A stretch of 64,000 bases of DNA from Spirochaetaceae bacterium bin103 (GTDB lineage: Bacteria; Spirochaetota; Spirochaetia; SZUA-6; Bin103). Made by a program: the position numbers and the translations under genes. The notes under the pieces are model-generated. The model saw nothing but the letters and a program-made list of their open reading frames with translations. It did not search any database and had not been told where the DNA came from. The stretch lies in assembly GCA_002238925.1 (NCBI GenBank), contig MPNH01000011.1:26850-90849 (forward strand). The letters are read 5' to 3'. This document shows, piece after piece, positions 52,593 through 61,764 of the stretch; position 1 is the stretch's first letter; each line of letters begins with the position of its first letter.

Positions 52593-53758
52593 CGTTCCTT
52601 CTCCTCCGGCTCGCGGTAGTCCGCCAGTGCGCGGCAGTCCGCGGCAGCCCATCCAATCAATATCTCGTCCCCTTCCAGCATCGCGCCGTGGCCGACGATA
52701 TTGGGGATTCTCAATAGATACTCGGTACGCTCGTCGACCACCGCGTGCACGACGAGGTGATCGCCCAGAAACGTAATCATCTCCACGCGTGCCGGGAACT
52801 GGTTGCGGTAGGCGCCCTCGCGCCGGGCAATGCCGATCCGCTCCGGGCGGATGGCAACGGTTACCTGGTCTCCAGCCGCACACTCGGTCACCCGGTAGGC
52901 CACCACCGTCCTGCCGCTCACGTCGACCCGGCAGTAGTCGCCGTCCACCGCGGCCACGCGCCCGTGCACGAGGTTGTTGCCGCCGATGAAGCGCGCCACG
53001 AACGCCCGCTCCGGCTCTTCGTAGAGAATCTCCGGCGCCGCCACCTGCTCGATGCGTCCCTGGTGGAACACGGCGATGCGATCCGACATCACCATCGCTT
53101 CCTGCTGGTCGTGCGTTACGTACACGACGGTGACCCCGAGCCGGCGGTGAATGCGGCGGATCTCGTACTGCATCTCCTCGCGCAGGTTGCGGTCGAGCGC
53201 GCCGAGCGGTTCGTCCATCAGTACCAGGCTCGGCTCGAACACCAGTGCGCGGGCAATGGCCACGCGCTGCTGCTGGCCGCCCGACAATTGTTCGGGGCGC
53301 CGCTCCTCATAGCCCTCCAACCGTACCAGGCTGAGCGCGCGCCGCACGCGTTCGCGCCGCTGGTGCGCGTCGATGCGCCGCACCTCGAGCGGAAACGACA
53401 GGTTGGCGCCGACGCTCAGGTGCGGGAACAGCGCGTAGTTCTGGAATACCACGCCGATATTGCGCTGCCGCGCGGGCAGATCGTGCACCGAACGCCCGCC
53501 GATGCGGATGGCGCCGGCAGATGGCGCCTCAAACCCCGCGAGCATCATCAGGCAGGTGGTCTTGCCGGAGCCGGACGGACCGAGCAGGGTCAGAAACTCG
53601 CCTTCGCGGATATCCAGATCCAGGTCGCGCACCACCATGGTGCGGCCGTCGTAGCTCTTGCTGATGTTCTGGAACTGAACGTACGGCTCGGTGGATGCCG
53701 CGGTGCGCGTCGTACCGCCCGTCTCGACAGTGGCCCCGTGCTCGATGGCAGTTGCCAT
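52589..53758 (-). CDS. ABC transporter ATP-binding protein, PotA-like
   Basis: 389-aa ATPase. Walker A LGPSGSGKTTCLMMLAGFE, Q-loop VVFQNYALFPHLSV, signature LSGGQQQRVAIARAL, Walker B LVLMDEPLGALD, H-loop YVTHDQQEAM, then a C-terminal TOBE domain (VHGRVAAVDGDYCRVDVSGR). ATG 53758, first gene of the operon 53758-47222. The gap to tpx (53759-53903) carries both promoters. Confidence 0.93.
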   Translation of the reverse strand: MATAIEHGATVETGGTTRTAASTEPYVQFQNISKSYDGRTMVVRDLDLDIREGEFLTLLGPSGSGKTTCLMMLAGFEAPSAGAIRIGGRSVHDLPARQRNIGVVFQNYALFPHLSVGANLSFPLEVRRIDAHQRRERVRRALSLVRLEGYEERRPEQLSGGQQQRVAIARALVFEPSLVLMDEPLGALDRNLREEMQYEIRRIHRRLGVTVVYVTHDQQEAMVMSDRIAVFHQGRIEQVAAPEILYEEPERAFVARFIGGNNLVHGRVAAVDGDYCRVDVSGRTVVAYRVTECAAGDQVTVAIRPERIGIARREGAYRNQFPARVEMITFLGDHLVVHAVVDERTEYLLRIPNIVGHGAMLEGDEILIGWAAADCRALADYREPEEKER

Positions 53759-53865
53759 GACACCAATTTGGTGCCACGAAGCGGCGCCTGTCAATTCGGG
53801 ACAGCGTGTCCTGCTGGCCGGCGGCGCCGCGGGTGAAGCCATGCACGGCAGCCAACGGTTTTTTG

Positions 53866-53871
53866 TATACT
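53866..53871 (+). promoter_or_regulatory. Candidate -10 element (TATACT) of tpx
   Basis: TATACT preceded by T-rich TTTTTTG lies 33 bp before the tpx start. A -35 box is not recognisable (GCACGG at the expected distance). Weak. Confidence 0.3.
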
Positions 53872-53903
53872 GCGGGCCGCAAGAACTTTCGAAGGAGATC
53901 ACA

Positions 53904-54425
53904 ATGGCACGGACTGGAGAGATTACGTTCCGGGGCAACCCGATGACGCTGGCGGGCAATCGCCTGGCCGCCGGGCAAGCGGCACCCGATTTCAAGCTGC
54001 ACTATTTCGACGACGGGATGCAGGAGTTGACGCTCGCCAACCTGAAGGGCAAGCCGAGCCTGATCAGCGTGGTGCCGTCGCTGGACACGCCGGTGTGCGC
54101 GGCACAGACGAGCCGCTTCAACGCGGAGCTCGCAGCGTTGCAGGACACGGTCAACGCCGTCACGGTGAGCTGCGATCTGCCGTTCGCGCAGGCCCGGTTC
54201 TGCGGCAGCGAGGAGATCGCCAATATCCGCGTGGCCAGCGACTACCAGGAGCGGGCGTTCGGCAACGGCTGGGGCACCCTGATCGAGGAGCTGAAGTTGC
54301 TCACGCGTGCGGTGTACGTGCTCGACGCCAACGGCACCGTGGTGTACGAGCAGATCGTCCCCGAGGTGGTGGACGAGCCGGACTACGATGCGGCGCTCGC
54401 GGCCCTGAAGGCGCTGCTCGCTTAA
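53904..54425 (+). CDS. tpx: Thiol peroxidase
   Basis: 173-aa atypical 2-Cys peroxiredoxin that reduces hydrogen and alkyl peroxides with thioredoxin. Peroxidatic Cys65 in SLDTPVCAAQT, resolving Cys100 in ARFCGSEEIAN; TPGAPSF-type N-terminus GNPMTLAGNRLAAGQAAPDF. ATG 53904 has GAAGGAGATCACA upstream. The GC-rich hairpin at 54436-54462 follows. Confidence 0.95.
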   Translation: MARTGEITFRGNPMTLAGNRLAAGQAAPDFKLHYFDDGMQELTLANLKGKPSLISVVPSLDTPVCAAQTSRFNAELAALQDTVNAVTVSCDLPFAQARFCGSEEIANIRVASDYQERAFGNGWGTLIEELKLLTRAVYVLDANGTVVYEQIVPEVVDEPDYDAALAALKALLA

Positions 54426-54435
54426 CGCCACCGGA

Positions 54436-54462
54436 CGCCGGCGCCGGTTTCCGGTGCCGGCG
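54436..54462 (+). terminator. GC-rich hairpin between tpx and the helicase fusion
   Basis: CGCCGGCGCCGG pairs with CCGGTGCCGGCG around a three-base loop TTT (12 bp, one G-T pair). No U-run, so it may be a weak or Rho-assisted terminator, or a regulatory stem upstream of the helicase gene. Confidence 0.4.
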
Positions 54463-54486
54463 CGCGCGCGCGGCGGGGCAATCGGC

Positions 54487-57400
54487 ATGTCACGCACCTA
54501 TACGCTCCTCCTGCACGACACGGTGCGCGCGTACCTCCTGTCGCTTGGCAGCCGCGCCCGGCGGCGCCTGTGCGAGAAGCTGGAGTTCCTGCAGCACGGC
54601 CTGTGGGACACCGGCGTGCGCGTCAAGAAGCTCAAGGGGGCGGCGCGCGCGGTGTTCGAGGCGCGCCTGAACCGCGGCGACCGGATCCTGTTCACGCTCG
54701 GCAGGGGCATCGACGGCGCCACGCCGATCTACGTGTGGGGCGTGGTGCAACATGACGACGTCAGCGCCGCCGAGCGCCGGATCGTGCCGGCGAACGCGCC
54801 GTTTCTCGACTTCGAGCCGCTCGCCGTCGAGGATCTGCCCGAGTTGGACGCCGACGTGCTCGGTGGGGAGTATTTCTCGCCGTTGCAGTCGCAGCCCGCC
54901 GCCGGAGACCTCGCGAACGCGCGCCGGGACATGCCCGCACCTCACGCTGACAAGTGGTCCGACGGCGGCGCCGACGGCGGCGCCGACACCGGACCGCAGC
55001 GCTGGCTGGTGGTGGACGACGAAGAGTGGCAGCGCCTGCAGCAGGCGCACCAGAGCGACCAACTCGAGCTGTACCTCTACCTGACGCGCGAGCAGGCGCG
55101 CCTGCTCGGCAGCGAGCCGCCGCTGCTGCTGTCCGGCACGGCGGGCAGCGGCAAGACGACCATCGCCGTCTACTTCCTGTTGCGCCACCGGGTGCGCCGG
55201 CTCGATGCGGCGGCCGGCAATCGCGCGCCGGCCGCGCCGGCCGCGACTCTGCCGCACCCGCCGCCGGAGCGGGAGCGCGCGCTGTTCCTGACCCACAGCG
55301 CGCACCTGAAGCGGTTCTCGGAGCGGATGTATCGCGGCCTGGTGGCTGCCACCGAACTCGAGCACGCCCCCCAGACGGTGCGTTTCGCCACGTTCGGCGA
55401 ACTGCTGGAGGAGATTCTGGCTCGTGCCGGACAGCGCGGACAGGGGCGGCGGCCGGCGGGGCTGGCCGAGTTTCGCGCCATTTTTCAGAACCACCCGGCG
55501 GCGGCGCGCTACGACGCCGAGCTGGTGTGGGAAGAGATCCGGGCCATCGTCAAGGGCGCCAAACCGCAAGTGAGCGGGCGCCGGTTCGGAGAGCTGGCGC
55601 AGCGCGCCGGCGCCGGGGCCGCGAGCGGGCGGGAGCGGGCCGAGCTGGCGGAATACGTGGTGCGGCTGGCCAACCTGGAGGTGGGGTCGCGGCTGGACGC
55701 GATGCGCACGCGCCGGACCTCGTTCGCAACGCTGCGCGACTTCGCCGCCTGCCTGCGCGGTGGTGACACCTCCCGGCTGCAGGAGCAGCAGTTCCTGCTC
55801 GACGCCGCGCAGCGCCTGCTCGAGAAGCAGTCCGCGCGCCTGGATCAGCCGCTGTTGACGCTGCGCGAGTACCAGGGGCTGGGGGCCAGGCGGGCACCCA
55901 ACTTTCCGTTCGAGCGGCGCGAGATCCATGCCCTGGCGGTGTACTACCAGGAGCAGTTGGAGGCGGCGGCGCTGCGCGACGAGATCGACCTGACCCGTGC
56001 CGCGCTGCAGTACCTGGAACGGCACGACGACCAGTTCCGCTACGAACTGGTGGTATGCGACGAGGTGCAGGACTTCACCGATCTGCAACTGGCGTTGCTG
56101 TTCCGCCTCACCGAGGACCCGCGCCGCACCGTGCTGACCGGCGATCCCAAGCAGATCATCAACCCGAGCGGGTTCCGCTGGGAAGAGGTGCGCGCCCGCT
56201 ACTACGAGCGTGGCATGGCGGTGCCGGAGGTGGTCAACCTCAGCGTCAACTTTCGCAGCGTCGGCAACATAGTCGGTCTGGCGAACGAGCTGCTGCTGCT
56301 GAAGCGGTCGCTGGTCGGCGCCGCGGCGGGCGAGATTACCGAGCGCTGGACATTCCGGGGCCGTCCGCCGCTGCTCGCCGAAGGGCTCGCGGAGTCCGCC
56401 GTGCTGGCCTCGGTGCGGCGCGGCGGCGCGGGCCAGGTGGTGCTGGTGCGCACGCCGAGGGAGCGCGACCGGCTGCGCGCGGCGTTGCAGTCGGAGCTGG
56501 TGTTCACCATTGCCGACGCCAAGGGCCTGGAATTCGACGCCGTGCTCTTGTGGCGCTTTGCCGGTACGGAAGGCGCGCCGGGACTGTGGCGGCGCATCGC
56601 GGCCGGCCAGGTACGCGGCGCAGCCGAAGCTCCGCACATTCGCCACGAGCTGAGCCTGCTGTACGTGGCCGCGACGCGGGCGCGCAGCACGCTGGTGATC
56701 TGGGACGGCGAGACGGTCAGTCCGATCTGGGGCATCGAGTCGCTGGCGCGGCACGTGTACCGGTCTGCGGACGCCGCCGCCCTGTCCTCTGCGTGGCAGC
56801 GGGTCTCCACGCCGGCCGAGTGGGAGGCGCAGGGCGACTACTTCGCCGAACGCGAACACTACGCCGCCGCCGAGGAGTGCTACCGCAACGCACAGGCGGC
56901 GGCCAAGGAGGAGGTGGCGCGCGCCCACCGGCTGGAGCGCGAGGGGGAGCACCGCGCCGCCGCGGAGCTGTTCTCCAAACACGCCCGCGCGGCGCAGGCG
57001 GCCGCCAACCTGGAGCGGGTGGAGGAGTTCGCCAGGGCCGCCCGGCACTGGCGCCGTGCCGGCGAGGAGGCGCGCGCGGCGGCGAGCGAGGCGCGCCACT
57101 ACGAGGCGGCGGGCAACTTCAGGGCGGCCGCCCGACGCTGGCGGGACTTGGGCGAGGAGGAGGCGATGCTGCGCAACTGGGAGCGCGGCCGCCAGTACCC
57201 GCAGTTGGCGGCGTTCTACCGCGATCGGAAGGTGCACGGCGAGGCCGGGCGCTACCTGAAGCTGGCCGGCGACCACGCCGCGGCGGCGGTCGAGTTTCGC
57301 CGCGGCGGGCTGTTGGAGCTGGCCGCGCAGGAATTCGAGCGGGTCCGTGACTACAAGCGGGCGGCGGCACTGTATCGGCGCCTGGGAGACAGCTCCGCCC

Positions 57401-58866
57401 TGCTGCGCTGTCTGGGATCGATGCAGACCGGCGGCGCCCACGAGGCCGCCCTGGTGTACGAGGAGCAGCGCAACTGGCAAAAGGCGGCCGAGTGCTTCCG
57501 CCGCTACGCCGACAGTTCGCCGGACGCGCGCGCCGACCTGGAACGGCGCCTGTCGACCATCTCCCCCAAGCGTCCGGGGATGCGCGCCGCGGTACGCATG
57601 GATGCCCTTGGCCAACACCTGCGCGCCGCTCCTGTCTACGAGCGCCGTGGTTACCCGCAGCGGGCCGCCGAACTGTACGCGGCCGGCGGCGAGCACGGGC
57701 AGGCGGCACGTTGTCTGGACGCCTGCGGCCGGCCCAAGGAGGCCGTGCGGGAGGTGCTGCGCTCGCCCGGTGCGGACGCCGATGAACTCGCGATCGAGTA
57801 TCTCTGCAAGTACGCCTTCAGCCGGCCACCGGCGGGAGTTGTGCAGGAGCTGTCCCGCACCGCCGGTCGCCTGGTGCGTGGCGGCCAGCACCGCGAGGCA
57901 TTGGCTCACTACCTGGCGTTGAGCAGACTGCTGGTGGACGAGGTCACCTTTCGCCGCGAAATCCTGGCCGCATGTGCCGCGTTGGGGCGCCACGGCGATG
58001 CAATCCGTTTCTGCGTGGACAGCGACGCGCCGGGGCCGGCCCATGCCTACCTGGACGAGCAAGGCGACCCGGTATTGTCGATTGCCGAGGTGGAAGGTCT
58101 CGCCGGCGGCAGCGGCGAGGATGCCCACCTGAGCGGAACCAGGAATGACGGAGTCAAGGGCGTGTTGTTCCGGGTCATGTACGAGTGCCTGCGCCGCGGC
58201 CGGGAGGCTGATCGCCGGCCCCGGCTTGGCGCCATGCTCGGCGACCTGTCGCCGCAGTTTCTCTACTGGAGCCGTCTGTCCCGCCAGTGCAGCGATCTGT
58301 TGATCGCGCTGCGCAGCTACGACCATCTCGCTGGCGCCGTGGCCTGCATACACTCTCCGCTGGTGGACCGAGACGCGGACCACGAGTACTTCCTCGACCG
58401 GTTGCGCGCGGTGGCCGACGACGAGCAGGACCGGGAGCTGGCGCTGTGTACGCTGCTGGAGGACGAGGCGGCGTTCGAAGCGGCAATCGCCGATGTCGCG
58501 CCGGCGCCGCACAACATGGCGCTGTTTGCGGCGAGCGCCACGCGCTACGGCGAAGCGGTCACCCACATGCTTCAGTCGGGGAGACCGGAGCATGCCGCAT
58601 CCGTCTGTAGCCGGCAGGGCGACTTCGAGCGCGCCGCCCGAATCCGCGAACAGAGCGGCGATCTGCTGAGCGCCGCCCGCACCTACCGCGACGCCGGGCT
58701 GTTCGCGGATGCGCGGCGCCTCTACGCGGCGCGCGGCGACGAGGCGGGGGTTGCCCGCGTGTTCGAGCGTGAGCAGCGCTTCGACGAGGCGATGTCGATC
58801 TGGCGGCGCCTCGGCCGGGATCGCGAGATTGCGCGGCTCACCCGCAAGATGGAGCGCAGCCGGTAG
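54487..58866 (+). CDS. Large fusion: RelE/ParE-like N-terminus, UvrD-type SF1 helicase, long helical-repeat tail
   Basis: 1,459 residues. The first 95 resemble the RelE/ParE fold (SRTYTLLLHDTVRAYLLSLG, then VFEARLNRGDRILFTLGR and VWGVVQHDDV). A linker contains a DGGA repeat. Residues 190-750 are a full SF1 helicase: GTAGSGKTT (K223), DEVQD (525-529), TGDPKQI (551-557), NFRS (588-591), KGLEFD (679-684), LYVAATRAR (725-733). From about 775 to the end runs an Ala/Glu/Arg-rich array of helical hairpins like TPR or SEL1/IFT repeats (AAEECYRNAQAAAKEEVARA). Similar layout is known from eukaryotic TRANK1. Start ATG 54487. Possible defence or RNA/DNA surveillance factor; that is inference. Confidence 0.85.
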   Translation: MSRTYTLLLHDTVRAYLLSLGSRARRRLCEKLEFLQHGLWDTGVRVKKLKGAARAVFEARLNRGDRILFTLGRGIDGATPIYVWGVVQHDDVSAAERRIVPANAPFLDFEPLAVEDLPELDADVLGGEYFSPLQSQPAAGDLANARRDMPAPHADKWSDGGADGGADTGPQRWLVVDDEEWQRLQQAHQSDQLELYLYLTREQARLLGSEPPLLLSGTAGSGKTTIAVYFLLRHRVRRLDAAAGNRAPAAPAATLPHPPPERERALFLTHSAHLKRFSERMYRGLVAATELEHAPQTVRFATFGELLEEILARAGQRGQGRRPAGLAEFRAIFQNHPAAARYDAELVWEEIRAIVKGAKPQVSGRRFGELAQRAGAGAASGRERAELAEYVVRLANLEVGSRLDAMRTRRTSFATLRDFAACLRGGDTSRLQEQQFLLDAAQRLLEKQSARLDQPLLTLREYQGLGARRAPNFPFERREIHALAVYYQEQLEAAALRDEIDLTRAALQYLERHDDQFRYELVVCDEVQDFTDLQLALLFRLTEDPRRTVLTGDPKQIINPSGFRWEEVRARYYERGMAVPEVVNLSVNFRSVGNIVGLANELLLLKRSLVGAAAGEITERWTFRGRPPLLAEGLAESAVLASVRRGGAGQVVLVRTPRERDRLRAALQSELVFTIADAKGLEFDAVLLWRFAGTEGAPGLWRRIAAGQVRGAAEAPHIRHELSLLYVAATRARSTLVIWDGETVSPIWGIESLARHVYRSADAAALSSAWQRVSTPAEWEAQGDYFAEREHYAAAEECYRNAQAAAKEEVARAHRLEREGEHRAAAELFSKHARAAQAAANLERVEEFARAARHWRRAGEEARAAASEARHYEAAGNFRAAARRWRDLGEEEAMLRNWERGRQYPQLAAFYRDRKVHGEAGRYLKLAGDHAAAAVEFRRGGLLELAAQEFERVRDYKRAAALYRRLGDSSALLRCLGSMQTGGAHEAALVYEEQRNWQKAAECFRRYADSSPDARADLERRLSTISPKRPGMRAAVRMDALGQHLRAAPVYERRGYPQRAAELYAAGGEHGQAARCLDACGRPKEAVREVLRSPGADADELAIEYLCKYAFSRPPAGVVQELSRTAGRLVRGGQHREALAHYLALSRLLVDEVTFRREILAACAALGRHGDAIRFCVDSDAPGPAHAYLDEQGDPVLSIAEVEGLAGGSGEDAHLSGTRNDGVKGVLFRVMYECLRRGREADRRPRLGAMLGDLSPQFLYWSRLSRQCSDLLIALRSYDHLAGAVACIHSPLVDRDADHEYFLDRLRAVADDEQDRELALCTLLEDEAAFEAAIADVAPAPHNMALFAASATRYGEAVTHMLQSGRPEHAASVCSRQGDFERAARIREQSGDLLSAARTYRDAGLFADARRLYAARGDEAGVARVFEREQRFDEAMSIWRRLGRDREIARLTRKMERSR

Positions 58867-58883
58867 CAGTCCCCTTGCCGGGT

Positions 58884-60449
58884 TTACTGCCAGCGGTAGC
58901 TGTACAGGCGGGCGCCCTTCACCAGGAAGCGGACCTTCACGGAGCCCGGCAGGCCGGCGGGGTCGGCGTTTTGCCACCGCAGCTTGCCGTCCAGGTGGTC
59001 GCCGCGCAGCGGGATGCACTGCTCGCGGGAGAAGCCTTCGATCACGCTGCCGTCGGCGCGGCACAGCTCCGCCGCCACGCTGCCGCCGGAGGCGTCGGCA
59101 TTCACGACCAGCGCGCTGGCGCCGGGCGGGCGGGCCGCCGCCTTGGTCGCCACCAGGCCGGCCTCGGAAGCGTGCAGGGCAATGAACCGGTCTCGCCGCC
59201 AGGTGGCGCGCGCCAGGCACTTGACCCGCTTCTCCAGGTCGGTCTCGCCGTGCGTGTGCCGGCAGCCGGTGTAGTACCAGTGGATGTCGTCGCCTTCGAT
59301 GACCGGCTCCTTGGCAGTGCCGATAATCATGCCGCGGTCGAAGCCGTCGCCGCGCGGGATCGCCGGGGTGCGCTCGCGGTCGGCATGCTCCCACAGCACG
59401 CCGTCGCGGCTCACCACCATCTGCGCCTCGATCGGCCCGTCGCACGGCATCTGGTTCTTCTCGCCCGGAATCCGCTCCGCGGTGACGTACAGGGCGCCGA
59501 CCAGGCCGATGTGGACGTTGCGGTAGCGGAATCCGGACAGGTCGTAGAACTCGGCGCGCAGTGCGTCGTAGCGGCCCACCGCCACCGCGTCGTCGCGGCT
59601 GGTGGGTTCCAGGATCGGCACCGACGCCTTCCAGGGGCCCTCCAGGGACGGGCTCTCGGTGTAGCAGATGATGCGCCGGCTGTCGCCGGGGGTGGGCCAG
59701 CGGCCGGCGAAGCTGGCGTCGCGCTGGATCGAGTAGGCGCGGTACACCTGATCGCGGTCGTCCCAGGTGACGTTGAAGGCGCCCTCGTTGGCGCGTTCAA
59801 CGACCGGTTCGAGGTGGCGGCTGTCGTCCCAGCGGATGCCGTCGGGCGAGGTGAGCAGGAAGATGCCGCGGTAGCGGCGGCAGTAGCCGATTGCCTTGTA
59901 GCGGCAATCGGGGTCCGCCTCCTGCCGGTCGATGAACACCGCCGCGCCGTGCAGGTCCCAGACGATGTTGTTGGCAGCGTCGCCGTTGAACGTGAAGAGG
60001 CCGAGCGGCGGCTTGACCCAGGTAAGGCCATCGTCGCTCTCCGCGTACAGGGTCAGGTCGCCGCGGTCGTTGCTTTGCAGGGTGCGACCGAAGCGGTCCT
60101 CGGTGACCCCATTGCAGTTGATCGGCAGCTCGTCGGTGCGCGGGATGTACAGGCCCGGAATCTGGTAGTTGCACTCCGGCTCGCGCCAGTGCGGACCCAT
60201 CCGGCCCATGTACCACATGCGGTACTTGCCGGCCAGGTCGTCGTACAGCACTGTGCCGTACAGGTGGATGCGGCGGGTCATGCCCGGCCCGCTGTACTCC
60301 CACGGCTTGTCGCGGTCCGGGGCCATCAGCACGCCGCTCTTGCGGCCGGTCTGCACTTCCCGGTGGATGCCGCGCTGTTCCTCGATGAGCGTATCGTCAA
60401 GCAGCAGGACGCTTTCGCCGCGGTTACCGTCTGCACTCATGGCGCGCAT
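58884..60449 (-). CDS. Beta-propeller glycoside-hydrolase-like protein (GH32/43 clan-like)
   Basis: 521-aa protein. Repeated blade strands LYAESDDGLTWVKPPLGLFT, FLLTSPDGIRWDDSRHLEPV, VVSRDGVLWEHADRER and YRMWYMGRMG are the five-bladed propeller of GH32/GH43-like proteins; no signal peptide. A C-terminal small beta domain (SALVVNADASGGSVAAELCR) may bind sugar. ATG 60449 (or 60440) follows the MFS stop at once. Third gene of Gfo/Idh/MocA-MFS-propeller operon, fitting carbohydrate use. Activity unproven. Confidence 0.72.
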   Translation of the reverse strand: MRAMSADGNRGESVLLLDDTLIEEQRGIHREVQTGRKSGVLMAPDRDKPWEYSGPGMTRRIHLYGTVLYDDLAGKYRMWYMGRMGPHWREPECNYQIPGLYIPRTDELPINCNGVTEDRFGRTLQSNDRGDLTLYAESDDGLTWVKPPLGLFTFNGDAANNIVWDLHGAAVFIDRQEADPDCRYKAIGYCRRYRGIFLLTSPDGIRWDDSRHLEPVVERANEGAFNVTWDDRDQVYRAYSIQRDASFAGRWPTPGDSRRIICYTESPSLEGPWKASVPILEPTSRDDAVAVGRYDALRAEFYDLSGFRYRNVHIGLVGALYVTAERIPGEKNQMPCDGPIEAQMVVSRDGVLWEHADRERTPAIPRGDGFDRGMIIGTAKEPVIEGDDIHWYYTGCRHTHGETDLEKRVKCLARATWRRDRFIALHASEAGLVATKAAARPPGASALVVNADASGGSVAAELCRADGSVIEGFSREQCIPLRGDHLDGKLRWQNADPAGLPGSVKVRFLVKGARLYSYRWQ

Positions 60450-61751
60450 TTATGACCGATCGCCGGCCTGCCGGCGGCGTGCCACGCGCGGATCGGCCAC
60501 TCCGAAGCGCAGCAGCAGCCAGCCGGCGAGCGACAGCACCACGCCGGCGGCGAACACCGGCCGGTAGTTGACCGTGTCGATGAGCCAGCCGCCGGCGACC
60601 GGCGCCGCCAGCGCGGGCGCGGCCAGCAGGGTGGTGGTCAACGCCGTGTAGGTGGCCACGCGGCCGGCGGAGCCAAGGTCCATTGCCATGCTCGGGCGCG
60701 ACACCTTGATGCCGGAGTCGGACAGGGCGAGCAGGGCGAACGCGGCATACATCCATGCCGCCGCCGGGGCCAGCAGCACCACCACCCCGGCGGCCGCGCA
60801 CAGCAGGGCGGCCACCTCGATAGCCGCGCGGTGGCCGAAGCGGTCGCCCCACCAACCGAGCAGGGGCGTGCCGACGGCCTGGCTGGCCAGCGCCACTACG
60901 GTCAGGGTGGCGGCGAACGCATCGCTGACGGCGAACGCTTCGCGCGCGTAGATTACGTAGAACGTTACGCCGAGGGCGCCGAAGATCACCAGCAACTGGC
61001 TGAGCAGAAAGCGGGCAAAGTTGTGATCGCCGCGCAGCACGGCCGGGAGTTCGCGCAGGTAGGCGCCCAGCCGCACGCGCGCCCGCTCGGGGGTGCTCGC
61101 CGGTTCACGGTTGAAGGTCAGGAAGGTCCACGAGATCGCCTGCCCGCCGAAGGCAAGCAGGAAGCAGACGCCAAACGACAGCGGGTATGGCACCGTGTCC
61201 AGAATGTGCCGCGCCAGCAATGCGCCGGCGGCGCCCATCAGCGCGCCGATGGCGGCGCCGAGGCCGAACATCATCCCCTTGCGGTCGGGGTGAATCACCT
61301 TGGCAAGCATGGCGCGCCATGCCGGCGACGCGATCCCGACCGCGCCCTGGCCGACCAGCAGCATGGTCACCAGGAAAGCGTAGGAAAACCACGGCGGAGC
61401 GACCGGCCACAGCACGATGCCGACGCCGAGTACCAGCCACGGCACGCGCTCGAACACGCTGATGCGCACGATCCACGGCTTCTTGCGCTCCAGGGATTCG
61501 GCGCGCGCGGCCATGAGGAGCTGCGGCACGTGCGAGGCGGCCAGGTAGATGGCCGGGATCAGCCCGATCAGCATCCGCGACTCGGTGAGGTAGCTGACGT
61601 ACAGCGGCAGGATGGTGGAGATGAACACGAAGCTGCCGGCCAGGTGCACGAACGACAGGTCGCCGATGTTGACCCAGAAGTTCCACGGCATGTGGCGGCG
61701 GATGTACTCCCGGTAGGCCGGGTCGGTAGGGGAGTTGGGGGAGTGGCTCAC
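60450..61751 (-). CDS. Major facilitator superfamily transporter, sugar-type context
   Basis: 433-aa carrier with 12 helices (LAGSFVFISTILPLYVSYLT and FLLSQLLVIFGALGVTFYVI). Start GTG 61751, 13 bp after the Gfo/Idh/MocA stop; stop abuts the propeller gene start (TAAATG). Probably imports a sugar or cyclitol handled by neighbours. Confidence 0.83.
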   Translation of the reverse strand: MSHSPNSPTDPAYREYIRRHMPWNFWVNIGDLSFVHLAGSFVFISTILPLYVSYLTESRMLIGLIPAIYLAASHVPQLLMAARAESLERKKPWIVRISVFERVPWLVLGVGIVLWPVAPPWFSYAFLVTMLLVGQGAVGIASPAWRAMLAKVIHPDRKGMMFGLGAAIGALMGAAGALLARHILDTVPYPLSFGVCFLLAFGGQAISWTFLTFNREPASTPERARVRLGAYLRELPAVLRGDHNFARFLLSQLLVIFGALGVTFYVIYAREAFAVSDAFAATLTVVALASQAVGTPLLGWWGDRFGHRAAIEVAALLCAAAGVVVLLAPAAAWMYAAFALLALSDSGIKVSRPSMAMDLGSAGRVATYTALTTTLLAAPALAAPVAGGWLIDTVNYRPVFAAGVVLSLAGWLLLRFGVADPRVARRRQAGDRS

Positions 61752-61764
61752 GCCGCGGGCTCGA

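Noticed and set aside
54487..54780. Stand-alone RelE toxin gene at the 5' end of the helicase
   Set aside because: The frame continues without stop into the helicase and no antitoxin gene flanks it.
54490..59445. Open minus-strand frame of 1,651 codons
   Set aside because: It lies opposite the helicase fusion, is Arg/Gln/His/Leu-rich without domains, and crosses into the propeller gene. High GC leaves antisense frames open.
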